DNA of 64,000 nt. Origin: Sinonovacula constricta. Taxonomy: Eukaryota > Mollusca > Bivalvia > Cardiida > Solecurtidae. Every line of letters begins with the position of its first letter. Within the stretch, counting starts at the first letter, position 1. The translations under genes were made by a program, and so were the position numbers. Below the pieces are notes generated by a model that was given only the letters and a program-made list of their open reading frames with translations, was not told where the DNA came from and made no database searches. Location of the stretch: contig CM017561.1 in NCBI GenBank assembly GCA_007844125.1, positions 28,952,693-29,016,692 of the forward strand, written 5' to 3'. Positions 9,756 to 20,639 of the stretch are shown here, piece after piece.

Positions 9756-11199
9756 TCAAGCAAACTTTAAGAGTATTTATTTTTTGTTTTTTGTCACTCT
9801 ACTTCATAATAATTGTTCTATTTCTATACAATACTACGACAGCTGCTATTTTGTGTCACCGCGATTTTGTGTTTTTGCTGCTTCGTTCTCTCTGAATAAC
9901 AAAAAATGATAAATCTACATACTTTTTAATTGTTCGTCACATTGGCCTTATTCTCCTGCTAATTACCGCTGACTGAGTAAAAAACAATACTTCAGGTCTT
10001 TCAGTATAAACAGGATAAAAGCTTATCGCTTATATTGCCGATTCTATTTCAACCAATAGAAATCGACGTTTTACAATTAAATGCTATACTAAAATCATAA
10101 ATATACCACCGCTTTTGCATAAAGTAAGGCTAGTAGTATCAATCGTGTTACACGTTACATAGTTCCGTAGGAGCGTATCCTGCTCTTTTGTTTTACAGTC
10201 ATTTAGTTACTATCTACCGACAATGGAAAGCTCAGCTCGGAATGGCGATCAAGTAACTGATTATGCTCACCTTATTAAATATTTGTTTTGCTAGAAATTA
10301 ATTGTTCTTTGTATGTTGTTATTGTTGTTTTAATTTATCACATTTTATTTAGACTGTAAATATAATTAAATTTTAGCATATAAGTTATCGTTTTCAATCG
10401 TGAGAATTGAATCCATGTCTGTTAAAATGTGTAACAAAGCTTAAGGAGCAGGCAAAATGTAACGGTAGACTAGGTTATAACTAAATGTATTGATTATCAG
10501 CACTAGTATTGATTATCAGCACTAGACCGAAACATATCTGGGTTTTTATTATAGAATATGCAAAGAGATACATTTAAAGAAGAAATTACATTGAAATGAA
10601 GCTTTTCTTTAGAAAAGATATTTGGTTTAAGAAAACAAGACAGGAATAAAGAAACTATGTTAACTAGTAATTACATATTAAACATTAAAAATATTCAGAT
10701 ATATCTGGTAGTACTAAGTTTGTGTTTATATTCTTCATCTTTGCTTGTGGATATATGTACTACTTCACTGTTGTTTACAAAAACGGATGACTATTGTAGA
10801 GATTATGCTCGTAAACATATATTTCGTAATCACAGTAAAAATGTTCCTACAAGTCAAATGTAATAAAATACAAACATGCTATCATGCTAAATTAAAATTG
10901 TCTGTTGTAAAGAACATGATTCATTGAATATACTGAAAATAATATCAGAGAAGGAACAGTTTAGGAAGTAGAGCAAAAGTGTCATGGTTCTTAAGTAAAT
11001 GAAGAAGAGAGAGAAGAGAGAAAAGGCTCATTGTGAAAACACGGGAAAAGTTGAAAAAAGAAAAAAATGGAGGAGGAGAGACAGTTTACATTTCAAACTC
11101 CTGTTGAGTGAGGTGATATATTCAGAAATGTTGCATGAAGAACAGTTGATGATTCTTTAAGTACCTTTCTTTAAATCTAAGGAAAACAGTGTAAGGCAA
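9756..11199. other. AT-rich stretch without recognisable gene
   Basis: Many stops in every frame. A short local duplication (gtattgattatcagcacta twice near 10485-10525) is present. Sequences from about 10940 may be the eroded 5' side of the Gypsy relic that follows, but I cannot show it. Confidence 0.45.
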
Positions 11200-11990
11200 A
11201 TTCAGTCAAGTTTGGTAAATTTTTATCACTCAAGTATGAAACAGGGAATGTTCTTAAGCAGTTGATTGTGCCAAAACAGTTCAAAGGAAACATTCTTAAA
11301 CTAGATCATGATAGATAGGACGGCCATTTAGGGTATCAGATGTCTGTTGACAGGATCCTCATTTATTTTATTGGCGTTTTGTGTTGTATGATGTCCAACG
11401 CTTTTGTAGGTCTTGATACATATGTAAAAAATGTCCACAAGGGAAAAATCCTAAGAGCTCCAGTTGATGATTACCTATTTTAGAGACTCAGATTCAGAGA
11501 GTTGCTATTGATTTGATTGGTACAATTATTCCGACGAGTTGGATCTTGATTTACTTCAGGCTTGAAGGCAGAATAAAGAAACTTGCTTTCAATTTATCAG
11601 CTTGTAATTTTACATTATAATTCTACGTGCAATGGCTTAGATGATTGCATGGATGGTACATTGAAATCCATGATCAAAAGACTATGAAGCAAAATTTCAA
11701 AAAGATTGTACCATCTTTATTTGCCTATCGAGAAGGCCATCAACTAGTACAGGATTTTTTCCTTTTGTTTGAAAATGATTTTGGGGTCCTGTAATAATTT
11801 TGAGAAAAAAATTAGGCAGGAGTTGTCGGTGATGAAGTTGTCAGGGCTTCTTTACAAATACGTGGTTGACTTAAGAGACAGGGTAGCAGAAACTTTGGGA
11901 ATAATCCGGCAGATAGTGATGGTTACTGCGCACTCCGCCCTAGACTTTTTTCATGGGTGCCAAAATGTTCGTTAAGGTGGCTAGAAACAG
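11200..11990 (+). pseudogene. Ty3/Gypsy integrase relic
   Basis: Frame-broken translation follows the order of a Gypsy integrase: VPKQFKGNILKLDHD and DGHLGYQMSVDRIL (HH of the zinc-binding domain), NVHKGKILRAPVDD, a core start (RELLLI.LVQLF, eroded from an AIDLIG-type block), then NGLDDCMDGTLKSMIKRLCS and finally YKYVVDLRDRVAETL (11769-11975), which in this family follows the catalytic core. Several stops and frameshifts, and loss of the CC pair of the zinc finger, show that it is dead. The plus orientation is clear. It differs from the element at 41.6-47.2 kb, which lacks this part. Confidence 0.72.
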
Positions 11991-12189
11991 AATCTCCAAT
12001 GCACTCAAAAATCAACTTATTTGGGCAATATGAAAACTAATGATGTCCATGGCAACCATCATGAAATTTTGATAGGAGGGTAGGTTTAGAAAAATAGTTA
12101 TAACTTTTCCAAGAAATGGTGATAGAACTATAAAACTGGTACTCAGTTAAAGGATATTGAATGGCCATTATGGTCATGTATCAATTATG

Positions 12190-12430
12190 CAATTTAGCAC
12201 TTATGAATATTTATACATTTTAATGAGAATCTAAAAATAGACATTGCTCGACGAAAATAAATACGCAAATCATTAAAAATCATATGAAACTTAGATCAAC
12301 ATTTGTGAGACAAGTAGGGCTTTGCATATAACTTCGGAAACTGCTTGGTTTGTTTGAATTTTGCTTTTAAATAAAAAGAATCATCTTTTAAAAAATATTG
12401 TCTAATTTTATATTCTCCTTCGAATGTCTT
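12190..12430. repeat. MITE-like copy with inverted ends
   Basis: A diverged copy of the repeat at 1-480. The left end gagaatctaaaaatagac and the right end tgtctaattttatattctc are inverted repeats of each other. No coding capacity. Confidence 0.55.
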
Positions 12431-13040
12431 AGAATTGTTAATTATGGAGAAATTTTATCATACTGATCATTTAAGACAGAGAATGGAGTGTGGTTAGATG
12501 CGGACAGCAAAGCTAGTCTTAGGAAGTGGAGTACAAAAGAAACGTAACGTGCATCTGATTTGGCGTTAAGCTGTGAATAGTATTTTAACAAGATAGTGTT
12601 TTTTTTTTTCAATTATGTGTGTATAGATTTGAGTCTATTTAGGAGGTTCCATAACGATATAAGTTTATATATAATTTAGGCTGTGTGCCCCTAAAGTGTT
12701 ATCTGTAATAACTGTCCCCCATGTTTCCTATATTGTGTATATTAACTGAAGCTTGCGTACAAATTAGGCTGTGTATCCTAAATTGTAGTATATTAATGTT
12801 GCTGCTATGCTGAACAATGTAGACTGTGTGAAAGATTGATTATGACTTTGAGGCCTTTTACCTAAATATTAATTTGATATCTGTGTTGTGTCTTTTGTAT
12901 TGCTGGTTATTATAATTATTTAAGTGTCTTCAAGTAGAATTCCGACTTGTTATTAAATGATTTAATTCTGCAATTTTATTGTGTTTTTATACTTTATAGA
13001 TTATAGAAATGCCCTGTTACAAATGGCATTTAGATGTGAA
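12431..13040. other. Stretch without recognisable gene
   Basis: AT-rich, stops in all frames. The phrase aggctgtgt-cct-aa recurs loosely at about 12678 and 12768, suggesting an old local duplication. Confidence 0.4.
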
Positions 13041-13044
13041 TTGG

Positions 13045-13325
13045 TCCCTTTTGCCGACTGACCGTTCCAAGGCGGTAACTGTTGGGTTTGCTTTACTTGT
13101 TTCATGACTTATCACAGATTTCATCGCACTTTTTCTTTTAGAAGTTTGGTACATGTTAAAATACTCATAGCACTTTGTCATGTTCCCTTATTAATGATTA
13201 CTACAATGTTGCCTGTACAGTGTGGCGGTCGTAAAAGCCCCTCATGCATGTAATTTATGTTGTCATTTAATTCACCCTATAAGGATTGCTACGTGTATTA
13301 TCCTTTGATGGACATTGGGCATTGG
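13045..13325 (+). mobile_element. Family A element, partial copy
   Basis: Contains the conserved block (gccgactgaccgttccaagg, cggtaactgttgggtttgc), the linker gtgtggcggtcgtaaaa and then cctataaggattgctacgtg. It thus covers the junction between two monomers of the 650-bp period, showing that this copy also came from a tandem or circularly permuted form. Confidence 0.7.
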
Positions 13326-14039
13326 GCATACTCGATTACATTTATAAATTTTCTAGAATTTTTTCTTTTCTTGTTTCAAATTTTTTATTTTATTTACAAT
13401 CAATTCCTTAAATATCCACAACAATATCCGAAGATGGCGATATTATTGTAAGGCCCCAGGATGAGGTGTATTAAAACAAATGTTGTTTTCTTTCATAAAT
13501 GTTAATGTTTACGCACCTTTGAAATTACACATAATGTTTAATAGCTTATGATTAGCATAAGCACAAGGATAAAGACCGTTGCTCTTGTTAATTAGACAGA
13601 ACAACCAATCCTATACATGTGATTTAGCTACATTCTTACTACTAACTGTATCTTTCTTCGAATGTCATTAGTTTCTGCGAATTCCTTTGTTTACACCATC
13701 ATTATTCCTATGTAAGTGATCCTATATCCTCGGAATCCATGTAATAAGTTGAGTAGCCACGATGTTTATCTTAGAAATCACTAGTTGTTTTATGAAGACA
13801 TTGTTATATAGGATATTCCTTATTTATTGTCTGAGCAGACGAGCAACCTTGACAGGGTAGCCATTTTTCTTGATGCAGTACGTTTACTCTGCGGTCTGTT
13901 TAAATCTCTCTGCTAAAGAAGGTATGTAGTTCTTGTAACCAGAAATTATGATTATCTGGTAAAACATGTGCTTTAAAATTTTATTCTTTTTCGGTATGTG
14001 TTTAATTCATTGTTAAAGAATACTTCTGAAAGCGCACTA
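13326..14039. other. Stretch without recognisable gene
   Basis: No motif or open frame worth reporting. Confidence 0.4.
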
Positions 14040-14770
14040 TATCTTTTGCACATGATTTTTTGTGCGTTCTATTTTGCACACTATTTTTTGTGCATTCTAT
14101 TCTGCCACAAGATTTTCTGGTGCATGCATAAGATTTTCTAGTGCAGGCGCAAGATTTTCTGGTGCACTGGGATCAGTATAAATAGCCGTGAGTTTCCTCA
14201 GTCGGGGACTCCAGCATTTTTAGACGTTCATTTTATTCGATCACATTTTATTTGTGTTTGTTAATTCTTTATTTTAATTCAAGGTATAAGTGATAAGTCA
14301 ATTCAGCAGATGAATATTTCAAATTAGGAAATACGTATTTTTGCTGTTTTTAAAGTGAATAGTATTTTAACGATAAGGTTGAATATTTTAAGTAAATAAG
14401 ATGAATTTAACTCTTACTGTTCTTAACGTAAGGTGAATTTATACAAAATATTTGTTATTATGTTTTTAAATGGTGGCCGCGTGATTTAAAACGTGAACAT
14501 AGAATTTTCGCAGCGTCTATTTATTTGCGTGTTTAGTGAAGTAATATCCTTAAATTAGTAAATTGATATGCTCATTACTATTTTGTTAATTGTTTAATAA
14601 TCAATAAATCAATTATTTAGTTACACAAAACATCGTTGGTCGTTATTTAATATTCCTTTATATAAATTAAGCTGGAGTCCAACCAATAAAACAACATCAC
14701 CCCGGCTGCCGTAACATTATCAATATACATAAAAATATACTGGCTGCGATCCAAGGTATATTTCAGCACT
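14040..14770 (+). promoter_or_regulatory. LTR-like promoter block with TATA box and short repeats
   Basis: Three near-copies of a 21-bp unit around aagattttctggtgca (about 14107-14167), preceded by two looser copies, end just before tataaata (14177-14184). About 25-30 bases on lies cagtcggggactccag, a plausible start site. Some 500 bp downstream an aataaaacaac signal and ggctgccgtaaca are followed by tactggctgcgatccaagg, which resembles the leader after an LTR. I read this as a possible solo LTR plus leader. No matching second LTR or target duplication was found, so a host promoter cannot be excluded. Confidence 0.35.
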
Positions 14771-15992
14771 GTTTTAAAACATACGTTTATTTATGTATTC
14801 AGGGCTGATCTTTTAAGTCTTAAAGGTCTAATCAGGTTAACGTAAAATAAGAAAACAATCTCAATTATAATAGCAAAAATTTTTGAGAATGTACTTTTTG
14901 CATAATCCATTAAACATTCCATTTACTACGAGCTTTTATAAATCAATATCAAGTAACTAAACACATTTTCCATCGTCTTAAGGCGCAAATAGCAAACTCT
15001 ACTCTCAACAAATACGGTGTTCTTAAACTAGGCAATTCATCTAGTGCATTAAGGATGTAGTTGTGTGTTTTTTTTAACTTTTAATGACAGTTTTATATTT
15101 ATAATTTAAGATTTTATTTATGATATTTAGAAAATATAACTAAAATAATAAGTAAATGTCATTCATACTATTGTGTTTGTCTGTCTTATTAATTACAACA
15201 ATATTTTTTAAAAAGAAACCTCCAAAATATGGAACATTTAATCATGAAGTATGTGTATACGTGATACATTGTACTCTTGGTCCGCAATTTAAGAATATAA
15301 ATTTGTATTTTAAAAACAATAAACTTGCAACTTATGATTAAAAGTGAGTTATCTTGTACTGTGGTTAACTACATTTATCGGCATTTAACGATTATGAACT
15401 GGTTTGTCTGGTGGTATATTTAGCTTAATACAAAACAATGAAAAAGTCGTAAGTGAACTGCAACATATAAAACACTAAACTATTACTTGACAAAGGCTCA
15501 AACATGCATATCAAGAGGTGTAAAATTGACAGTTCACTAAGATGAGACATCAAATAGAGAAACAACAACAGCTGAGGAAGATAGTACATATTGTCAGCCT
15601 GTGATGGCCTAACGCTTCGGTTGACAGTACCATATCGAGGGTTGGCAAAACATGTTCGTTCAATTATCGACCATGAGAAAATTTTATCAAACCGAACATA
15701 CAATAAAAGATTAAAATGCGAACATGTTATTTTGGTAAAACAAACGTTAGCGCTATGTAAAGATACATTTTAATAAGCACACATTAATACAGATACAATG
15801 TGTTAAGTCAAATTCGCTAGTATTTGCCGCCTGCATATGGAGTAAATAAGCATTCAATGCATGTCACCTCTATAACATGAACATAAATATGTACATAAAG
15901 GTATTTAGATAGGTATCTGCGTAGCTACAGAAGTAGCAAAAATTCATTAATGTTTGTTTTTACTTTTCATTTAATGCATTTTATATCGACAG
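14771..15992. other. Stretch without supported gene (may be intronic)
   Basis: Short open frames on both strands at 15425-15773 overlap each other and match nothing known. Since good exons follow at 15993, this may be intron. Confidence 0.35.
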
Positions 15993-16140
15993 CAGCCAAG
16001 AGTTAGAGTTCATACGCTACCAACAAACTGGAGCTCTCTGGAAAATCTACATCCAGTATTTGGTCGAACGAAACCAGAAAACCCAAGCGACCCATCAGTA
16101 GAAGAGTCCCCAATACGACCTCAGGCATTGATCAATAATG
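15993..16140 (+). CDS. Penultimate exon of an unrecognised gene
   Basis: A 148-nt segment flanked by acceptor tatatcgacag and a perfect donor gtaagt. One frame is open throughout and reads QPRVRVHTLPTNWSS, then LENLHPVFGRTKPENP, then SVEESPIRPQALINN. Base composition is much richer in C and G than the flanks, as expected for coding sequence. It ends in phase 1 and joins in frame to the segment at 16429. I do not recognise the protein. The Pro- and Ser-rich character suggests a disordered tail rather than a folded domain. Confidence 0.5.
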
Positions 16141-16428
16141 GTAAGTGCACAGTCTGATACTGAAAATGTCGTTCATAAAAATATAATGTCAGATATACTA
16201 TTTCTATAAGATTATTGCCGTTTGACCTATCTGATACTAGTAGTTTTGCAAGGAAACATGGTTTCATGGACTGTGCATGAACATTATGGGACAGCTGCAT
16301 CTTTTTTCAACGGGTAAAAACGAAGGATACAAATTTCCATATTTGTATTACAAACTTGACAATTTAAATTACTGCATAAAAATATATTTTGTCGATTGCA
16401 AATATATTTATTTGTGTTCTTTTATAAG

Positions 16429-16469
16429 GTTTAGACTTGGGCGGGCGACGGGTTAGTCCACGGCCGTAA
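16429..16469 (+). CDS. Probable terminal coding exon of the same gene
   Basis: After acceptor tgttcttttataag the frame set by the previous exon reads GLDLGGRRVSPRP and then stops (TAA, 16467-16469). The phase agreement and the GC-rich content in an AT-rich setting support splicing from 16140 across a 288-bp intron. If so, this is the C-terminus. The weak polypyrimidine tract makes it less certain than the preceding exon. Confidence 0.35.
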
Positions 16470-17099
16470 GGTCCACACGTCTTCCTACACTACGCTATGG
16501 TACGTATAAATGTTGTCAGATTAAAAACAGTATACAATAAAAAAAAAACTGAATTTATACTTGCTATGATTGTATGCCGACGAAATATTTGATCTTCCTC
16601 CGAGATATTGATAATAAGGACAAGTACCTTTAAAGCCCAAGCCACCCCCTCCACTAAATTTTAAATTTCTTGCCACAAGAAAGACTTTTTATTGTCAGTC
16701 ATTCTCTTTCAGGGCTTTACCTGAAAACCACTGTGCAAATTTCCTTAAAACCCAGGCCAAAGTCGTTCAGGCTGGAATTCTTAATTGTTGTCCAAGCTGG
16801 GAGGTGATCTTTAGAGTTAAGATCAGTACTGTGCACGTCCATTCAGCAAATATTGAGTTCCATAGTCATACTTTCCAATCAAAGTCTTGATCTTTTTGCT
16901 GTCCATCGGTGCTTGAATCGGGATCGATGTCATGTCCGTCGACCTTAGCTCTCTCTACTTAGCTAAACGCCTGTAAATCTACGGCATGATGAATTGCTTC
17001 ATTGATGCTTATGGTCCTAGACTGTCTCATACAGACAACACTATAAAATTGCCCTTGACCATTACGATTATAATAAAATAAAACATGGCGAAAACAAAT
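16470..17099 (-). pseudogene. Possible Gypsy remnant downstream of gag
   Basis: Read on the minus strand, short frame pieces such as DIDPDSSTDGQQKDQDFDW look like decayed coding sequence and follow the gag relic at 17100-17660 in the right order. I could not identify a protease or polymerase motif. Confidence 0.25.
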
Positions 17100-17660
17100 T
17101 TACAATCAAAATACAAACAGTAACTTTAGGTAGATCTTAGTAACCAAAACTGCTCCTTTTCTTTCTTGTTTCTTCCAAGTCCGCTTGAGCAGGAGAAGGC
17201 CTTGCTGTGAATCTTTCTTTGTCCTTGCTAAGCTTTTCACAAGTTTCACAAGTTCTCCGTATATTCTTTGCAATACGTAAACATTTTCAATAGATAGACA
17301 CAAATAGTCGCTGAGTTGGAGACCAATTTTTTCAAACTCCCTGGACGTGGTCTCTCAAAGATTCCGTCGAGCAAAGTCCTTTCTCACAGTATTTCCAATC
17401 GTTGATTTCAGCACAAGTCTGAAAGTAAACTTTGAGGTACCGCTAAGACCAAAGATCATCAAATGTACATGCCTTCACGATTGTTGGTTCCTGTTTTCGC
17501 CGAACATTGCCTGTATCTGTAGGTTCCGATCCTGGAAAAAACCTTAATGTTTGTGTTGAGACGGGGTTTTGATTGCTGGTATGTGTAAAGGCATCAGGTT
17601 CTACTCGAAGCTCGACACGATGTGTCTCAGGAAGTCTATGCAAAGGTTCCAGACTTGTGT
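17100..17660 (-). pseudogene. Ty3/Gypsy gag relic
   Basis: The minus-strand translation, pieced over stops, gives LPETHRVELRVEPDAFTHT and FDDLWS, then RYLKVYFQTCAEINDWKYCE and SLRDHVQGV. This is the capsid pattern of Gypsy gag proteins: a Trp-containing start, an F/Y-rich helix and a conserved helix ending in HVQGV. The segment after it (KDKERFTARPSPAQADLEE) corresponds to the later capsid helices. Several internal stops and at least one frameshift make it non-functional. Confidence 0.5.
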
Positions 17661-18284
17661 TTGGTAAAGATGATGACTCAGTCTAATTGCTACTGAAATA
17701 AGTTGTGCTGGGCAGTCTATTCTAGTGTTCTGGCCATTCTTGTTGAAGCACTTCTACTAATAAATATTTATCAGCTCCAAAACTCTTATTCTCAAGACTC
17801 TTCTGAGCAGGAGTCTCAGCCTTTAAAGAGCAATGTACAATGTAGCAGAAATAGGTGTTTTAATAGGATCTGGTTCAATGCAAAGGCCTTTGAGAAGATC
17901 AGCGACGACACAACGTCATCGAGAATGTGTTCTGAGCAGGAGGGTCTAGTCTATATGCATCATATATCATCATGTTTTGATATATTGGATTGCTAATATT
18001 AAGAATGACATAAACTAACAAGTACATCTACAAACAATGAATAAAAATGTGCCAGAAATAAGAACAATCACTACAATTTCCACGCCTGTGATACACAAAG
18101 AGTCTCTGCATGCGCAAAGCAAATGTATCTAACCATGTCTAGTTGTCGCATATTTTCAAATATTATACAGAACCAAATTATAATGATATATGTGTATATG
18201 CCCATCATCACACATTTCATATACAGAAAATGAAAGGAACTAATTTGTATATAGATGTCTTAGTTTTGTGTACTAGCTAAATAA
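17661..18284. other. Stretch without supported gene
   Basis: A 97-codon plus-strand frame at 17703-17996 has no recognisable motif. The opposite strand looks like a continuation of the decayed gag (LPNTSLEPLHRLPETH begins here), so I treat the plus frame as chance. Confidence 0.35.
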
Positions 18285-18895
18285 ACAAGAGGGTCCTGAT
18301 GGCCATTAATCCCTCACCTGAGGACACAGGCTTTTAGTAGGCTCCTATCTGGCGCCAGTTAATTAAAAGTTATTTACTTGGGCGATAAATGTGGCCGCTA
18401 GTGTGTTCATAAGCTTTTTATAAGATTTGACCTAGTGACCTACTTTTTAACCCTACGTGACCCAATAACCTCGTCCAAGATTTCATGCAGACAAACATTC
18501 TGACCAAGTTTGATGAAGATTGGCCTGTAAATGTGGCCTCTAGTGTGTTCACAAGATTTTTCGAAGATTTGACCTAGTGACCTACTATCTGACCCCATGT
18601 GATCCAGTTACGAACTTATTTAAGATTTCATGCAAACAAATATTCTGACCAAGTTTGGTGAAGATTGAGCTATGAATGTGGTCTCTAGTGTGTTCACAAG
18701 GTTTTCCTAAAACTTGACCTTTTGTTCTAGTTTTTGACCCCAGGTGACCCAATAATGATCTCATCCAAGATTTCATGCAGACAAACTTTCTGAACAAATT
18801 TGATAAAGATTGGATAAAAACTGTGCCCTCTAACATGTTCACAAGCTAACATGTTGACGCCCCACGACGGACGAATGGTTATCATAAAAGATCAC
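18285..18895 (+). mobile_element. 140-bp-period interspersed element, copy 1
   Basis: Starts acaagagggtcctgatggcc and ttaatccctcacctgag, contains four diverged units of about 140-145 bp with the core gacctagtgacctac, ttgaccccatgtgaccca, atttcatgcagacaaac and tgaccaagtttg, and ends with gctaacatgttgacg and acattgagcacc. The spacing of gacctagtgacc at 18429 and 18571 is 142 bp. The minus-strand frame at 18585-18842 follows from the repeat. A second full copy is at 58813-60190. The family is very common in bivalve DNA (from memory). Confidence 0.8.
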
Positions 18896-19127
18896 ATTGA
18901 GCACCTATTTAAAGCTTACATGTTTACCATGCATATGTTATATCCACTATTCCCGTGTCTCATTAATTTGTTTATCGAATATATTATAGAGAGCTCTATT
19001 TAACGACATTTAACATCTCTATAATACTTTTATGATTCCCATTTTCTAAAATATGGACTGGCGTGTAGGACATCCTGCAACACCAGTACCACGGCACGTC
19101 ACTTAATATAAAGCCCGACTGGCAAAC

Positions 19128-19902
19128 GCGAAATCGAAATACCTATCCAATTCGATCAAGCTGTTCCGAAATTTCGTTGTTTTCTATATGGATCAAATTT
19201 TACAGTGAGAACAGATCATAAGCCATTAACTCATTTGCTGTCAACAACATTTACGAACAGAATAATTCAGCGAATTGCTTTACGATTAAGCAAAAACGAC
19301 CTGTCAATAGTACATTTCTAAGGAACACCAAACGTAGGTGCAAATAGTTTATCACGCTTGACGACAAATGACGAAATACCCAGAGATGAATCGGACGATT
19401 TATTAATTGCGCCAATAAACAATGCAGATTTCGACATGTCACAATAAGCCCGAGCCCCAAACCGTGTAATTGATGATGATCGCGGATTCAATGAGATTGA
19501 ACCGCCCGAATGCATGCAAAATTATTGCGAGCAGTTAGCCAACCCTTTAATTAACAAATTGCTCTCACGCGTTCGTCAAAACAGACTTTCTGACGCGGAT
19601 ACACGGAAATTTATCATTAAAAATGGCATATTACATTACGTGTCCAACCCAGACAATGATCCCAAGTTACGTATTTATGTCCCATCAAATATTATAGATT
19701 TAGTTATCAAGGCCTATCATGAGACTTTTCACGCAGGAGTACAAAGACCATACGATGATATAGCTAGAAAATATTTCTGGTCGAAATTTTTTACAGAAGT
19801 GAACACATTTATAGATCATTGCGTCAAATGTCAATCAGTAAATTTAAGACAAATTACAGCGCCAATGGAAGAAATGACAATATCAAACATTCCAGGAACA
19901 AT
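19128..19902 (+). pseudogene. Ty3/Gypsy RNase H end and integrase N-terminus
   Basis: The RNase H C-terminal part reads YMDQIFTVRTDHKPLTHLL, then RIIQRIALRLSKNDLSIVHF, a stop, and GTPNVGANSLSRL. After a spacer, an intact frame at 19514 onward covers the zinc-binding domain of integrase: YHETFHAGVQRPYDDIARKY with the two His, then DHCVKCQSVNLRQ with the two Cys. The homology breaks off at about 19902 (ISNIPGT), before the catalytic core. The RNase H part has one in-frame stop and the frame changes between the domains. It belongs to a different Gypsy lineage from the 41.6-kb element. Confidence 0.82.
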
Positions 19903-20010
19903 GTGGGTCCCGGGGCATGCTCCCCCTGAACATTTTGAAATTCTAGGTGCTATTTCCTGCATTCTGAGTGATATTTTGCCTCTAAATAACAACTAAAAAC
20001 CAAATCAAAA
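19903..20010 (-). repeat. Short conserved repeat block joined to the Gypsy relic
   Basis: The motif ggggcatgctccccctgaac with ttttgaaattctaggtgc is a phrase I associate with a widespread 3'-terminal repeat. It appears abruptly where the integrase homology stops, so it marks the breakpoint of the Gypsy fragment. Confidence 0.35.
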
Positions 20011-20187
20011 ACCTCACTTTTATTGGCATTTAAACACATAATTGTGAAAATATTTGATCTTATATGAAATCTCCTAGTATTTTCATCTTATAAACTTAAA
20101 GTTGAAAACTTTGGGAACAACTATCAATAGATTTCCAATGCACAGTTACTTTTAGGTTACTTCTCACTTGATTTGAAGTTTGTCATT

Positions 20188-20628
20188 TCAAATGCTGCAT
20201 TCCTGAGAGAATGCCTCCTCAAAATCAGACTGGGAATCTTCAGAGTAATTACTCTGTAAACGACTAGATTTAGTTTTTTTAATGCAAATGTCAACAGCCA
20301 TACTGATCATGTCCTGTGATGGAGCAAAATCATCAGTCTGGACACTACTTTGATTAGTGCTACTTTTGCAAGTTGATGAAGGAGCTATATTTTTCATTGG
20401 TAGTTTCCTTCTTTGTTTCTTTTGTATCCATGCCTGAACAGCTGTTTTTGTTATGTGCTGACCTTCTGTTGATGTAGGATCAGGTGCACTGATGCAGATG
20501 TGAACGATGCTCTCTACGGGTCGTCTTTTACTATTCCACAGAGCGTCGGAATAACGCGGCCAGAATAAACGTGACGTATTAATAGACAAGGCTGACATTG
20601 TTATTCGTCGATTCCCAAGAACGTACAT
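20188..20628 (-). CDS. Hypothetical protein, 146 aa
   Basis: An ATG-started open frame in AT-rich surroundings. The first part is globular in look (LFWPRYSDALWNSKRRPVES, VHICISAPDPTSTEGQH). A basic patch QKKQRRKL follows, then a Ser/Thr/Gln-rich linker and an acidic tail (SEDSQSDFEEAF). There is no signal peptide or membrane segment. An AATAAA signal on the same strand lies about 160 bp past the stop (20024-20030), which would suit a real 3' end. I do not recognise it; it could be a single-exon gene, a last exon or part of a repeat. A second ATG follows ten codons in (MSALSINTS). Confidence 0.35.
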   Translation of the reverse strand: MYVLGNRRITMSALSINTSRLFWPRYSDALWNSKRRPVESIVHICISAPDPTSTEGQHITKTAVQAWIQKKQRRKLPMKNIAPSSTCKSSTNQSSVQTDDFAPSQDMISMAVDICIKKTKSSRLQSNYSEDSQSDFEEAFSQECSI

Positions 20629-20639
20629 GTATATTTTGA

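Noticed and set aside
18585..18842. Minus-strand ORF with HTRDHIHSSIFTKLGQN repeats, also at 59021-59290
   Set aside because: Translation of the 140-bp-period element in both places.
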